From an uncultured Pelagibacteraceae bacterium (GTDB lineage Bacteria; Pseudomonadota; Alphaproteobacteria; Pelagibacterales; Pelagibacteraceae): 64,000 bases of DNA. The notes beneath the pieces are model-generated. The model was not told the DNA's origin. It worked only from the letters and a program-made list of their open reading frames with translations, and made no database searches. A program made the translations under genes and the position numbers. The stretch spans positions 88,458 to 152,457 of the forward strand of contig CACAWY010000001.1 in NCBI GenBank assembly GCA_902536385.1. The letters run 5' to 3'. This document shows, one piece after another, positions 9,376 to 18,102 of the stretch (position 1 is its first letter; each line of letters opens with the position of its first letter).

Positions 9376-10397
9376 TTTAAAGAGTTATAGAGATTTATTT
9401 TTTTGGATTTTAGAACTATTTTTCCTATTTCGTAGGGCATATATTCTTTTGAAAAAAAACGCTTTATTTTTTTTACGTTTTTTTTTGGTAAAATCAAACA
9501 AAAGCCAATGCCACAATTAAATGTTCTAATCATTTCTTGGTCAGCTATATTTTTACTTTTAATCCATTTAAAAATACTTTTTATCTTAATTTTTGATAAA
9601 TCAATTTCAATTGAATATTTATCCGGAACTGATCGTAGTAAATTTTCTATTAGCCCACCGCCTGTGATATGTGCAGAGGCATTTATCAATTTTTTATCTA
9701 CCAACTTTAAGATCTCTTTAGAGTAAATTTTTGTTGGAGTTAACAAATCTCTTTTTATTTTTAAGGGCACACTATTATTTTTAATTATTGACCTAATTAA
9801 TGAGAAACCATTTGAATGTACTCCGCTAGAAGGTATACCTAAGATCACGTCATTTGTGTTAACATTTTTTTTACTTAAAATTTTTCTTTTTGAAACTATT
9901 CCAACACTAAAACCTGCTAAATCAAAATTTTCTCTAGAATAAATACCTGGCATTTCAGCTGTTTCTCCACCGATTAAATCACAATCAGACAATTTACATC
10001 CTTTTATTATGCCTTTTAAAATTTTTTGAGTTTTTTTAATATTTAATTTTCCAATAGCAATATAATCTAAAAAAAAAAGTGGTTTTGCGCCTTGAACAAC
10101 CAAATCATTTACACACATTGCAACTAAATCAACTCCAATTGTATCAAATTTTTTTAATTTATTTGCTAAATCAATTTTTGTGCCAACTCCGTCTGTACAG
10201 GAGACAATTACTGGATCTTTGATTTTAATTTTACTTATATCGAATAAAGAACCAAAACTGCCAATGTTATCCCTACTGAAAGAATTTTTCGTTTTTTTGC
10301 CAAATTTTTTTGATAATTTATGGATATTGTTTACAAACTTATTAGCTAATGAAATATTAACACCGCTTTTTTTATAACTATTTTGCGTTTTTTTCAT
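9369..10397 (-). CDS. purM: Phosphoribosylformylglycinamidine cyclo-ligase (AIR synthetase)
   Basis: A 342-residue PurM, full length for the family. It closes formylglycinamidine ribonucleotide to aminoimidazole ribonucleotide using ATP. Visible landmarks are the N-terminal YKKSGV segment, GVGTKIDLANK in the nucleotide-binding region, the glycine-rich GGETAEMPGIY motif, and the PurM C-terminal fold including HITGGGLIENL. It is followed by purN with a 7-nt overlap. It starts only 24 nt from the divergent DUF2066 gene, so at least one of the two promoters must lie inside coding sequence. Confidence 0.97.
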   Translation of the reverse strand: MKKTQNSYKKSGVNISLANKFVNNIHKLSKKFGKKTKNSFSRDNIGSFGSLFDISKIKIKDPVIVSCTDGVGTKIDLANKLKKFDTIGVDLVAMCVNDLVVQGAKPLFFLDYIAIGKLNIKKTQKILKGIIKGCKLSDCDLIGGETAEMPGIYSRENFDLAGFSVGIVSKRKILSKKNVNTNDVILGIPSSGVHSNGFSLIRSIIKNNSVPLKIKRDLLTPTKIYSKEILKLVDKKLINASAHITGGGLIENLLRSVPDKYSIEIDLSKIKIKSIFKWIKSKNIADQEMIRTFNCGIGFCLILPKKNVKKIKRFFSKEYMPYEIGKIVLKSKKINLYNSLKW

Positions 10398-10421
10398 TAA
10401 TTAAATGATATTTGTTCTTTT

Positions 10422-11471
10422 ATGAAAAGTTTTAATTTTATAGTGATTATTTTAGTTATTTTTTTAAAAACTGGAAATGTTTTATCTTCAACAACGTTGT
10501 TTAATGTGAATAATATTGAGGTATCAAATAATTTTAATACAAATAATGAGGTATTAGCTAACCAGGCTATAAAAAAAGGTTTTCAGGAACTTATTAATAA
10601 AGTTTTATTAGAAAAGGACTTAAGTAAACTTAAAGGTTTAAATTTTAATAAAATAAAAACTCTAGTTGCATACTATCAAATTGCTGAGACTATCGAAAAT
10701 CAAAAAAATAATGAAATAAAGAAAATTTTCAATATTTTTTTTGATAAAGAAAAAGTACATGACTTATTTTATAATTATGAAATTTCGTACTCAGATTTAT
10801 CTCAATATGAAATATATTTTTTACCTATTCATAAAAAAAAGGATCAGCTTTATGTCTATAACCAAAATTATTTTTATGAAAAATGGAATGAAATTAATCA
10901 TGATGAACTAATTGAGTTTATTTTACCTTTAGAGAATATCGAAATTCTTCAAAATATAAATCAATTAAAAGATGACTTGCTGAATGTTGACATCAGAAAT
11001 ATTTTTCAAGAATACTCAAAAAAAAATTTTGTCCTGGTATTAATAGAAGAAAAGAAACTTAATGAATATCGAATTTTTTTAAAGACAAATATAATGGGTA
11101 AAAATATCAATAAAAGTTTTGTGATTAAAAAAAACCAGAAACAAGATAAAGAATTTTATGATAATATTATTATTTATACAAAAAAAGAAATTGTAAACCT
11201 AATAAAGTCCCAAAATCTTATCGACATAAGAACTCCATCTTTTATAAATATTAAATTCTTACTTAATAAAAAAAATAATTTAGTAGAGCTAAATAAGAGA
11301 ATTCAAAAAATTGATCTAATTGAAAATTTGTATGTTCAAGAGTTCAATCAAAAATATGTTCTATTAAAAATAAAATATTTGGGGAATATCAATAAAATAA
11401 AAAGTCAATTAAAAGAGCAAGATATTGTATTAGAACTAATAGCAGATGAATGGAGTTTAAAATTTATTTAA
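10422..11471 (+). CDS. DUF2066 domain-containing exported protein
   Basis: A 349-residue protein of unknown function. It starts with a signal peptide (hydrophobic residues about 5-22), so it is probably periplasmic or membrane-anchored. The N-terminal half, with a segment on conserved residue repair such as AIKKGFQELINKVL and a later AYYQIAETIEN, resembles the DUF2066 family seen next to purM and the DnaA-like hda gene in many proteobacteria. No catalytic motif is visible. The stop overlaps the ATG of hdaA by one base (TAATG). Membership in DUF2066 is by pattern recognition and would need a profile search. Confidence 0.75.
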   Translation: MKSFNFIVIILVIFLKTGNVLSSTTLFNVNNIEVSNNFNTNNEVLANQAIKKGFQELINKVLLEKDLSKLKGLNFNKIKTLVAYYQIAETIENQKNNEIKKIFNIFFDKEKVHDLFYNYEISYSDLSQYEIYFLPIHKKKDQLYVYNQNYFYEKWNEINHDELIEFILPLENIEILQNINQLKDDLLNVDIRNIFQEYSKKNFVLVLIEEKKLNEYRIFLKTNIMGKNINKSFVIKKNQKQDKEFYDNIIIYTKKEIVNLIKSQNLIDIRTPSFINIKFLLNKKNNLVELNKRIQKIDLIENLYVQEFNQKYVLLKIKYLGNINKIKSQLKEQDIVLELIADEWSLKFI

Positions 11472-12127
11472 TGAGCCAATTGACTTTTAAGTTTCCCTTT
11501 AAGACCGAATATTTTCATCAAGATTTTTATGTTTCTAGTAATAATTTTTCAGCATATAAATTAATAGAGAGTTGGCCTAACTGGCCAAGCAAATGGCTTA
11601 ACGTTTATGGTCCATCTGGGTCAGGAAAAACTCACTTATCAAAAATATTGGAGAAAAAAATTAAGAAGGTAGTCATAGTAAACACAAAAGATATTGATGA
11701 CTCAGTAATATCTAAATTAGAAAGTTTTGACTGTTTAATTATTGATAGTTTTAAATATGAAATAGAAGATAAATTACTATATTCGTTGTTAAATCAATCA
11801 AAACAACTAGATAATTTTATTTTGATTAACAGTTTAAAACCAATAAAAAATTTTGAATTTAAATTAAATGATTTAAAATCTAGAATGAGTAGTTTCTTAT
11901 CGATGGGTATCGACTTACCCACTGATGATTTGTTAAAGGTAATTGTTATGAAATCTTTTTCTGATAAACAGGTTAATCTTGATCCTAAAATATGTGACTA
12001 CATAATTAAAAATGTAGAGAGATCATATGATAAAATGATAAGTTTTTTAAAAGATGTTGATGACTTTTCATTATCATCTGGAAAATCGATAAATATTAAT
12101 TTAATAAAAAAAGTACTAAATAAATGA
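11471..12127 (+). CDS. hdaA: DnaA-inactivator HdaA (DnaA-like AAA+ protein)
   Basis: A short DnaA-like AAA+ protein of 218 residues from the ATG at 11471. That start overlaps the previous stop as TAATG and gives the usual Q-L-T-F-x-F N-terminus, which resembles the clamp-binding motif of Hda proteins. The P-loop GPSGSGKT is at 47-54 and a Walker B-like strand (CLIIDSF) follows. There is no DnaA domain IV for DNA binding, which separates it from DnaA. Known Hda/HdaA proteins, with the DNA-loaded beta clamp, promote hydrolysis of DnaA-bound ATP after initiation. An upstream in-frame ATG at 11450 is less likely. Confidence 0.85.
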   Translation: MSQLTFKFPFKTEYFHQDFYVSSNNFSAYKLIESWPNWPSKWLNVYGPSGSGKTHLSKILEKKIKKVVIVNTKDIDDSVISKLESFDCLIIDSFKYEIEDKLLYSLLNQSKQLDNFILINSLKPIKNFEFKLNDLKSRMSSFLSMGIDLPTDDLLKVIVMKSFSDKQVNLDPKICDYIIKNVERSYDKMISFLKDVDDFSLSSGKSININLIKKVLNK

Positions 12128-13911
12128 ACAAATTTAGAACTCATACTTGTGTAGAATTAGGCGAAAAAGATATTAAAAAAAATATTGTACTTTCAGGTTG
12201 GCTTCACCGCAAGAGAGACCACGGTAATCTATTATTTCTAGATCTTAGAGACCACTATGGCGTTACCCAGTGTGTTATTGAGAATAATAGTCAATATTTC
12301 AACTTATTAGAAAAAACTAAACCAGAGTCAGTTTTAAAAATATCTGGGGAAGTAGTAAGAAGATCTAAAGGCACAGAAAATTTAGAATTAAAAACTGGAA
12401 AAATTGAGGTAAGTATTAAAACGGTTGAAATTTTATCAGAGGCTAAGGAACTTCCAATTCCTGTCTTTGGAGATCAAGATTATCCAGAAGATTTGAGACT
12501 TAAATACAGATTTTTAGATCTAAGAAGAAATGAAATGCATGAAAATATAATTTTACGATCAAAAGTAATTTCTTTCATCAGAAGTGAAATGTTTAAAATT
12601 GGATTTCTTGAGTATCAAACTCCAATTTTAACCTCTTCAAGTCCAGAAGGTGCAAGAGATTTTTTAGTACCAAGTAGATTAAATCCGGGAAAATTTTATG
12701 CTTTACCGCAAGCACCCCAACAATTTAAACAACTTATTATGGTTTCTGGTTTTGATAAATACTTCCAAATAGCTCCGTGTTTTAGAGATGAGGATGCAAG
12801 ATCAGATAGAAGCCCTGGTGAGTTTTATCAATTAGATTTGGAGATGTCGTTTGTTGAACAAGAGGACGTTTTTAATGTAGTTGAAAAATTAATGATAAAT
12901 TTATTCAAAGTATTTTCAAATAAAAAGATGATGTACGAAAAGTTTCCCCGTATTCCCTTTAAGGACTCAATGTTAAAATATGGAACTGATAAGCCCGACT
13001 TAAGAAATCCATTAATTATTCAAGACGTTACATTTCTTTTTAGCAGAGATGATGTAAAGTTTGAGATATTTAAACAATTGGTGAAGGATGGTTCTGTCGT
13101 TAGAGCGATAGTTACAAAAAACACAAAAGATAAAGCAAGAAGTTTTTTTGATAATATTGATAAATGGGCTAAAGATCAGGGAGCATCTGGTTTGGCATAC
13201 TTTACCTTAGAAAAAAATGATAAAATTACTGGTAAGGGCCCTGTGGGGAAATTTTTTAGTGAGGAGTCACTAAAAGAGCTAATGAAAATAAGTAATATTT
13301 CTATTGGAGACAGTATTTTTTTAGCTTGTGGGAAAGAAAGGGAAGTTGAAAAAATTTTATCATTAGCAAGAGACAAAATAGCAAAAGATCTTAATTTAAT
13401 CGAAGATGATAAATTTGCTTTTTGCTGGATAGTTGATTATCCAATGTTTGAATTAGATGAAAAGACTAATAAAATTGTGTTTAGTCATAATCCTTTTTCT
13501 ATGCCTCAGGGTGAAATTAAAGATCTTAACTTCAATAAGCCTCTCGAAATGAAAGCATTTCAATATGATATCGTTTGTAATGGAGTGGAGCTTTCTTCAG
13601 GAGCAATCAGAAACCATATTCCTGATCTCATGTATAAATTGTTTTCTGTTGTTGGATATCAGAAGGACGAAGTCGATAAAAAATTTAGCGGTATGATTAA
13701 CGCCCTTAGTTACGGCGCTCCACCTCATGGAGGGATAGCCCCAGGAATTGATAGAATAGTAATGTTACTTGCAGATCAAATAAATATAAGAGAAGTTACT
13801 TTATTTCCACTAAATCAAAATGCTCAAGACTTGATGATGCAGGCACCCACAAGTGTTGATGATAAACAATTAAAAGAATTAGGCATAAAATTAGATATAA
13901 AGAAAAGTTAA
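12124..13911 (+). CDS. aspS: Aspartyl-tRNA synthetase
   Basis: A 595-residue bacterial-type class IIb AspRS. It has an N-terminal OB-fold anticodon-binding domain (about 1-105), a catalytic core with class II motif 2 ([10 protein letters not shown]) and motif 3 ([14 protein letters not shown]), and the bacterial GAD insertion domain between them (about 290-420). The length matches the bacterial family. It charges tRNA-Asp, and a tRNA-Asp gene is present at 51454. Whether it also charges tRNA-Asn cannot be decided here. The ATG overlaps the hdaA stop by 4 nt, and the stop is interlocked with the convergent gene by a shared TTAA. Confidence 0.97.
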   Translation: MNKFRTHTCVELGEKDIKKNIVLSGWLHRKRDHGNLLFLDLRDHYGVTQCVIENNSQYFNLLEKTKPESVLKISGEVVRRSKGTENLELKTGKIEVSIKTVEILSEAKELPIPVFGDQDYPEDLRLKYRFLDLRRNEMHENIILRSKVISFIRSEMFKIGFLEYQTPILTSSSPEGARDFLVPSRLNPGKFYALPQAPQQFKQLIMVSGFDKYFQIAPCFRDEDARSDRSPGEFYQLDLEMSFVEQEDVFNVVEKLMINLFKVFSNKKMMYEKFPRIPFKDSMLKYGTDKPDLRNPLIIQDVTFLFSRDDVKFEIFKQLVKDGSVVRAIVTKNTKDKARSFFDNIDKWAKDQGASGLAYFTLEKNDKITGKGPVGKFFSEESLKELMKISNISIGDSIFLACGKEREVEKILSLARDKIAKDLNLIEDDKFAFCWIVDYPMFELDEKTNKIVFSHNPFSMPQGEIKDLNFNKPLEMKAFQYDIVCNGVELSSGAIRNHIPDLMYKLFSVVGYQKDEVDKKFSGMINALSYGAPPHGGIAPGIDRIVMLLADQINIREVTLFPLNQNAQDLMMQAPTSVDDKQLKELGIKLDIKKS

Positions 13912-14729
13912 TTTTTACTTTTAAGATTTATTCTTACGTCAGAAAGATCAACAAGTTTTTCCTTGTAGTTGCTTCTTACAAAACCTTTTGATGTTATATT
14001 TTTGACAATTTTAAGAAATTTATCGTCAGTTCCCTCATCATCTAAATTTTCAGATCTAGCGATGGTAGGAGTATGAGCTAAATCTTCTTTTCCAAGGTAA
14101 GAAATTGCAAGCTCTCTAAAAACGTAATCAAGAATTGAGGAGGCACTTAAAATTCTATCATTGCCTATCACTTTTCCGGATGGTTCAAATTTTGTATCAA
14201 TGAAAGCATCTACATACTCATCTAAAGGTACCCCATATTGTAAGCCTAAAGAAATTGCTATAGCAAAATTATTCATCATCGCCTTCACTAATTCTCCCTC
14301 TTTATTCGTATCAATAAATATTTCACCAATTTTTCCATCGTCATATTCGCCAGTGTGTAAATAAACTTTATGATCTCCTATCTGGGCTTTTTGAATGTAT
14401 CCTTTGCGTCTATCTGGCATTTTAAATCTAGTATTATTTTTAACTTTAGCCTCTAATGAATTATTAATTATTTTAGCGTTATCATTTTTAAGTAATTTGC
14501 CTGAAATTTCTTTAGCAGCAGTATCGGTTACTAACTTTTTTTTATTCTCTATGCCTTTGTCGTCGCCAATTTTTTTCGTTTTTCTATTATTTAATTTTAC
14601 GTCTATAACCTCAACCTCTCCATCTTTACGATTATCAATTTTTGATAATTCTTGATCGTTTAAATCATTCAGTTTGTGTACAGTTTTAAATGTACAGGTA
14701 TAAAAGGTTTCAACAATATATTTTTTCAT
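13908..14729 (-). CDS. Orphan protein similar to the C-terminal part of B12-dependent (class II) ribonucleotide reductase
   Basis: A 273-residue protein without the radical or catalytic barrel of ribonucleotide reductase. Residues about 104-222 closely resemble the C-terminal section of alphaproteobacterial NrdJ, with [51 protein letters not shown] and [16 protein letters not shown]. The first 100 residues are a charged, low-conservation region. The reading frame is clean, opens with ATG and has no remnant of the catalytic domain upstream, so it looks like a maintained stand-alone gene rather than a decaying nrdJ. Its function is unknown; a role linked to reductase activity or regulation is speculation. 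It is convergent with aspS (4-nt overlap). Confidence 0.7.
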   Translation of the reverse strand: MKKYIVETFYTCTFKTVHKLNDLNDQELSKIDNRKDGEVEVIDVKLNNRKTKKIGDDKGIENKKKLVTDTAAKEISGKLLKNDNAKIINNSLEAKVKNNTRFKMPDRRKGYIQKAQIGDHKVYLHTGEYDDGKIGEIFIDTNKEGELVKAMMNNFAIAISLGLQYGVPLDEYVDAFIDTKFEPSGKVIGNDRILSASSILDYVFRELAISYLGKEDLAHTPTIARSENLDDEGTDDKFLKIVKNITSKGFVRSNYKEKLVDLSDVRINLKSKN

Positions 14730-14772
14730 AAATTTATGGAATCTAGTTAACTAAAGATATATATTAATTTTC

Positions 14773-14802
14773 AAGTGTGTCTATTTATAAATAAATACAC
14801 TT
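14773..14802. repeat. Interrupted inverted repeat upstream of NDUFA12 gene
   Basis: AAGTG (14773-14777) pairs with CACTT (14798-14802), and inside it TATTTAT pairs with ATAAATA around a 2-nt centre, leaving a four-base bulge on the left. It lies in the 102-base divergent gap between the NrdJ-like gene and the NDUFA12 gene, about 30 bases before the latter. It could be an operator or an mRNA leader hairpin. The inner stem is all A/T and may be chance. Confidence 0.3.
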
Positions 14803-14831
14803 ATTGATTGTGTGGATTTAAAATTTCAAAT

Positions 14832-15179
14832 ATGAAAATTTTTTTTACTTGGTGGAACAAACAAACATTAGGAACTTTAATTAAAACTTTTTTTACAGGA
14901 AAATTAGTAGGAAAAGATGAATTTGGAAATAAGTATTATCAAAACAAAAAAAATGAAAGGTGGGTAATTTACTCGAAAGAAATAGACGCTACAAAAATTA
15001 CCTCTAGCTGGTACCTTTGGATGCATCATACTATAGACAAAATTCCAGAACATAATGAGAAAAAGAAATATAAATGGCAAAAAAAACATTTAGAAAATAA
15101 AACTGGCACAAACGAAAAATATAGACCAGTAAAAATTAAAAAAAACAATGTTCAGAAAAAATATGAAACTTGGAAATAA
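14832..15179 (+). CDS. Complex I accessory subunit NDUFA12 (17.2 kDa) family
   Basis: A 115-residue soluble protein of the NDUFA12/B17.2 family, a supernumerary subunit of complex I shared by mitochondria and alphaproteobacteria. Recognisable are the N-terminal WWNKQTLGTLIKTFFTGKLVG, the DEFGNKYY segment, and RWVIY followed by the WYLWMHHTIDKIP motif. I chose the ATG at 14832; an in-frame TTG at 14808 would add eight residues without family support. It is encoded about 37 kb from the nuo operon, as in other alphaproteobacteria. It overlaps the next gene by 32 nt. Confidence 0.92.
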   Translation: MKIFFTWWNKQTLGTLIKTFFTGKLVGKDEFGNKYYQNKKNERWVIYSKEIDATKITSSWYLWMHHTIDKIPEHNEKKKYKWQKKHLENKTGTNEKYRPVKIKKNNVQKKYETWK

Positions 15180-15669
15180 TTTACAGCTTTTATTTATTTA
15201 TTGTTTTTTTTTATTTTCTCCTCACTCTTTTGCAGAAAATAGTATTATTTCTACTCCATTACTTAACATAGAGAAACTTAAACCAAGTTATGAAGATCCT
15301 GACTTAAAAAATGATAACCAATCTAATAGTAAAACCATACAAAAGAAAAAAAAACTTTTTAAAGAAAACATGAATTCAAATGCAATTTTAATAGGCTTGG
15401 ATAAAATTACTGCAAAATCTTCAAAAATTTTTGTAAAGTTAAATGAACCAAAAAAATTTGGACCACTTGAAATAAAAATTCTTAAATGTGGAAAAGTAAA
15501 GAATAACAATATTCTAGATGATGTAGCCTATATGCAAGTGAAAGATCTATCAAAAAGTGAAAATGAGAAAGTTTTTATATTTAATGGATGGACGTTTGCA
15601 TCAGACCCTAATCTTACACCTTTTGACCATGCTATTTACGATTTACAACTTGTTAATTGTAACGTCTAA
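15148..15669 (+). CDS. DUF2155 domain-containing exported protein
   Basis: A 173-residue protein with an N-terminal signal peptide (basic start, hydrophobic core to about residue 25, cleavage near SFAEN). The C-terminal DUF2155-like domain is at about 98-173, with FGPLEIKILKC, VAYMQVKDL, FNGWTFASDP and a final LQLVNCNV. The two cysteines of this domain may form a disulphide. The family has no known function; it commonly lies beside NDUFA12 in alphaproteobacteria, suggesting a link to membrane bioenergetics that is unproven. A second possible ATG is at 15163. The stop is interlocked with that of accC (4 nt). Confidence 0.85.
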   Translation: MFRKNMKLGNNLQLLFIYCFFLFSPHSFAENSIISTPLLNIEKLKPSYEDPDLKNDNQSNSKTIQKKKKLFKENMNSNAILIGLDKITAKSSKIFVKLNEPKKFGPLEIKILKCGKVKNNNILDDVAYMQVKDLSKSENEKVFIFNGWTFASDPNLTPFDHAIYDLQLVNCNV

Positions 15670-17003
15670 AAAAATTTTTCTTTTGACAACCAATTTGTAT
15701 CAAAATCTGAGTTTATAAACTTTTTATGATTGAGAATTTTTTTATGCAATTCGATAGTTGTTGTTATACCTTCTAAAACGAATTCATCCAAAGATCTTAA
15801 AGTTCTTTGTATAGCCTCAGTTCTATTTCTACCTTTACATATTACTTTAGCTATTAAACTGTCATAATAAGGAGTGATCTTGCAACCCTGAAAAACAGAA
15901 CCATCAACTCTTGTTCTAAAACCTGATGGCTGGTGACAAACACTTATTGTGCCAGGGCTTGGTTGAAAATCTAAAGCTGGATTTTCAGCATTTATTCTGC
16001 ACTCTATTGAATGACCTCTTGGATCTATATCACTTTGATTAAGCGCTGTATTTCCCGAATGGGCAATCCACAGCTGTTCTTTAACTATATCTATTCCAGT
16101 TTGAACCTCTGTTACTGGATGTTCAACTTGAACTCTCGTGTTCATTTCTAAAAAATAGAACTTACCGTCTTCATATATAAACTCAACTGTTCCAGCTCCT
16201 TCGTAATTAATTTGTTCTACCATTTTTACGGTTTTTTCTAAAAGATCTTTCCTCTGTTTTTCAGTTAGCACTGGGCTGGGGGTTTCTTCAATTAGTTTTT
16301 GATGTCTTCTTTGAACTGAGCAATCTCTTTCTCCTAAATGCACTGTCTTATTTTTACCTGACATAATTTGAACCTCTATGTGCCTTGGGTTTTTAAAATA
16401 CTTTTCTATATATAACTCATCATTACCAAAAAATTTTTTAGCCTCCGTTTTGGCTGTTAAAAATAAGTTTTCTAGTTTACTTTCATCGTCTACAATTTTC
16501 ATACCTTTGCCACCTCCACCTCCAGCAGCTTTGATTAATACTGGATAACCAATTTCCTTACAAATTGATTTAGCTTCAGAAAAAGATTTTACCCCTCCTT
16601 CCGATCCTTCAATAACTGGTAAACCATACTTTTTTGCTATTCTCTTAGCTTCAATTTTGTCTCCCATTTTTGAGATAATTTCTGCGCTTGGTCCAATAAA
16701 TTTAATTCCATGCTTGCTTACTATTTCTGAAAATTTGGCGTTTTCAGATAAAAAACCATATCCAGGATGTATTGCTTCAGCACCGGTTAAGTCGACTGCT
16801 GACATTATTGATGAAATATTTAAATAACTATTTTGTGGTTGATGAGATCCAATACAAACACTTTCATCTGCAAGTCTGACATGCATGGAGTCAGAATCAA
16901 CATCAGAATGAACAGCAACTGTATTAATACCCCATTCTTTACAAGCCCTAATTACTCTAACAGCTATTTCACCCCTGTTAGCTATCAAAACTTTTTTGAA
17001 CAT
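15666..17003 (-). CDS. accC: Acetyl-CoA carboxylase, biotin carboxylase subunit
   Basis: A 445-residue ATP-grasp biotin carboxylase, the standard AccC length. It carboxylates the biotin on AccB using bicarbonate and ATP, starting malonyl-CoA formation for fatty acids. Landmarks are the N-terminal KVLIANRGEIAVRVIRAC, the glycine-rich ATP loop GGGGGKGMK at 161-169, and EMNTRVQVEHPVTE at about 287-300. The accA/accD carboxyltransferase genes are not in the window. It lies directly downstream of accB with a single base between them. Confidence 0.97.
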   Translation of the reverse strand: MFKKVLIANRGEIAVRVIRACKEWGINTVAVHSDVDSDSMHVRLADESVCIGSHQPQNSYLNISSIMSAVDLTGAEAIHPGYGFLSENAKFSEIVSKHGIKFIGPSAEIISKMGDKIEAKRIAKKYGLPVIEGSEGGVKSFSEAKSICKEIGYPVLIKAAGGGGGKGMKIVDDESKLENLFLTAKTEAKKFFGNDELYIEKYFKNPRHIEVQIMSGKNKTVHLGERDCSVQRRHQKLIEETPSPVLTEKQRKDLLEKTVKMVEQINYEGAGTVEFIYEDGKFYFLEMNTRVQVEHPVTEVQTGIDIVKEQLWIAHSGNTALNQSDIDPRGHSIECRINAENPALDFQPSPGTISVCHQPSGFRTRVDGSVFQGCKITPYYDSLIAKVICKGRNRTEAIQRTLRSLDEFVLEGITTTIELHKKILNHKKFINSDFDTNWLSKEKFF

Positions 17004-17004
17004 T

Positions 17005-17430
17005 TTATTTAAGCAAAATTAATGATTGTCCAAATTCAACTGGCTGACCATCCTCGACTAAAATTTTTTTGACTTCACCATCATTTGTTGATGGAACGTG
17101 ATTCATTGTTTTCATAGCCTCAACAATCATTACCGTTTGGCCCTTTTTAATTTTATCTCCAACTTCAACAAATTTTTTTGCACCAGGTTCTGGAGCTAAG
17201 TAAGCCGTGCCAATTATCGGTGATTTAATTCTTATACCATCGTTATCATCGGAATTTTTTAAGACAGACTTATTAGGAGATACTACTGCTCCAGTTTTTA
17301 AACCCTCAACTATCTTTGAAGCTTTTGAAACCTTAATTTTTGTTTGCCCATCTTGATATTCTAACTCTGTAAGACCAAACTCTTTTAAATTATCTACTAG
17401 TTCTTTTATTAATTTTTTATCAATTTTCAT
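17005..17430 (-). CDS. accB: Acetyl-CoA carboxylase, biotin carboxyl carrier protein
   Basis: A 141-residue BCCP. The C-terminal biotinyl domain (about 65-141) carries the attachment site K107 in EAMKTMN, the same hairpin position as the classic AMKM site. A flexible charged linker (about 40-65) and a short N-terminal dimerisation helix precede it. It overlaps aroQ upstream by 4 nt, forming aroQ-accB-accC. Biotinylation would need BirA, which is not in this window. Confidence 0.96.
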   Translation of the reverse strand: MKIDKKLIKELVDNLKEFGLTELEYQDGQTKIKVSKASKIVEGLKTGAVVSPNKSVLKNSDDNDGIRIKSPIIGTAYLAPEPGAKKFVEVGDKIKKGQTVMIVEAMKTMNHVPSTNDGEVKKILVEDGQPVEFGQSLILLK

Positions 17431-17864
17431 TTATCAATATATTCTTCCATTGCTTGAAGTGCCATTATATAACCATTTGCCCCAAATCCACAAATAACAC
17501 CACTAGAAACTCTACTTATTAACGATTTATGCCTGAAATCTTCTCTATTGTAAATATTACTTATATGTAATTCTATAATTGGAATTTTTAAAATTTTAAG
17601 GGCATCGTGGATCGCAACAGAAGTATGAGTATATCCACCAGCATTGATAATTAAACCATTATACTCATTTCTAGACTCTTGAATTTTATCTACAATTTCG
17701 CCCTCAATATTTGACTGATACAAAGTTACTCTTAATTTGTTTTTATCTGCAAAATCCTTACATTTTTTTTCTATATCTTTAAGTGTAAAACTTCCATATT
17801 GTTTTCTTTCTCTTTCACCTAAAAGGTTGAGATTTGGACCATTAAGAATTATAATTTTTTTCAT
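17427..17864 (-). CDS. aroQ: 3-dehydroquinate dehydratase, type II
   Basis: A 145-residue type II dehydroquinase, the normal length for this dodecameric enzyme. It converts 3-dehydroquinate to 3-dehydroshikimate in the shikimate pathway. The catalytic Tyr is Y23 in the flexible loop after NGPNLNLLGERE, and the catalytic His is H100 in ELHISN. The substrate loop INAGGYTHTS is also intact. It heads aroQ-accB-accC and is divergent from thiS with only 33 bases between start codons. Confidence 0.96.
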   Translation of the reverse strand: MKKIIILNGPNLNLLGERERKQYGSFTLKDIEKKCKDFADKNKLRVTLYQSNIEGEIVDKIQESRNEYNGLIINAGGYTHTSVAIHDALKILKIPIIELHISNIYNREDFRHKSLISRVSSGVICGFGANGYIMALQAMEEYIDK

Positions 17865-17897
17865 TGGTATTTATTATTAGCATTGATTAACTGAATT

Positions 17898-18101
17898 ATG
17901 GCAAAAATACAATTAAATGGTAAAAGAATCACTATTAAATCAAAATTATCCATAATGGATTTATTGAAAAAATATAAATTAAACAATAAGAGGATAGCGA
18001 TTGAATATAACGGTGTCATTTTGCCAAAGATAAAATATAAAAATAAATATCTGCAAAATAACGACAAATTAGAAATAGTGCATTTTATAGGTGGTGGGTA
18101 A
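17898..18101 (+). CDS. thiS: Sulfur carrier protein ThiS
   Basis: A 67-residue beta-grasp sulfur carrier. It has the ubiquitin-like pattern of the family and ends in a glycine run (IGGG). The C-terminal Gly-Gly is what ThiF adenylates and converts to the thiocarboxylate used in thiazole formation; the extra final Gly is unusual, as most ThiS proteins end in GG. It is followed immediately by thiG. Confidence 0.9.
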   Translation: MAKIQLNGKRITIKSKLSIMDLLKKYKLNNKRIAIEYNGVILPKIKYKNKYLQNNDKLEIVHFIGGG

Positions 18102-18102
18102 A

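Noticed and set aside
14808-14831. TTG start for the NDUFA12 protein
   Set aside because: The ATG at 14832 begins the conserved family N-terminus; the extra eight residues have no support.
17865-17897. TPP riboswitch before thiS
   Set aside because: Only 33 bases separate aroQ and thiS, too few for the aptamer, and no conserved element was seen.
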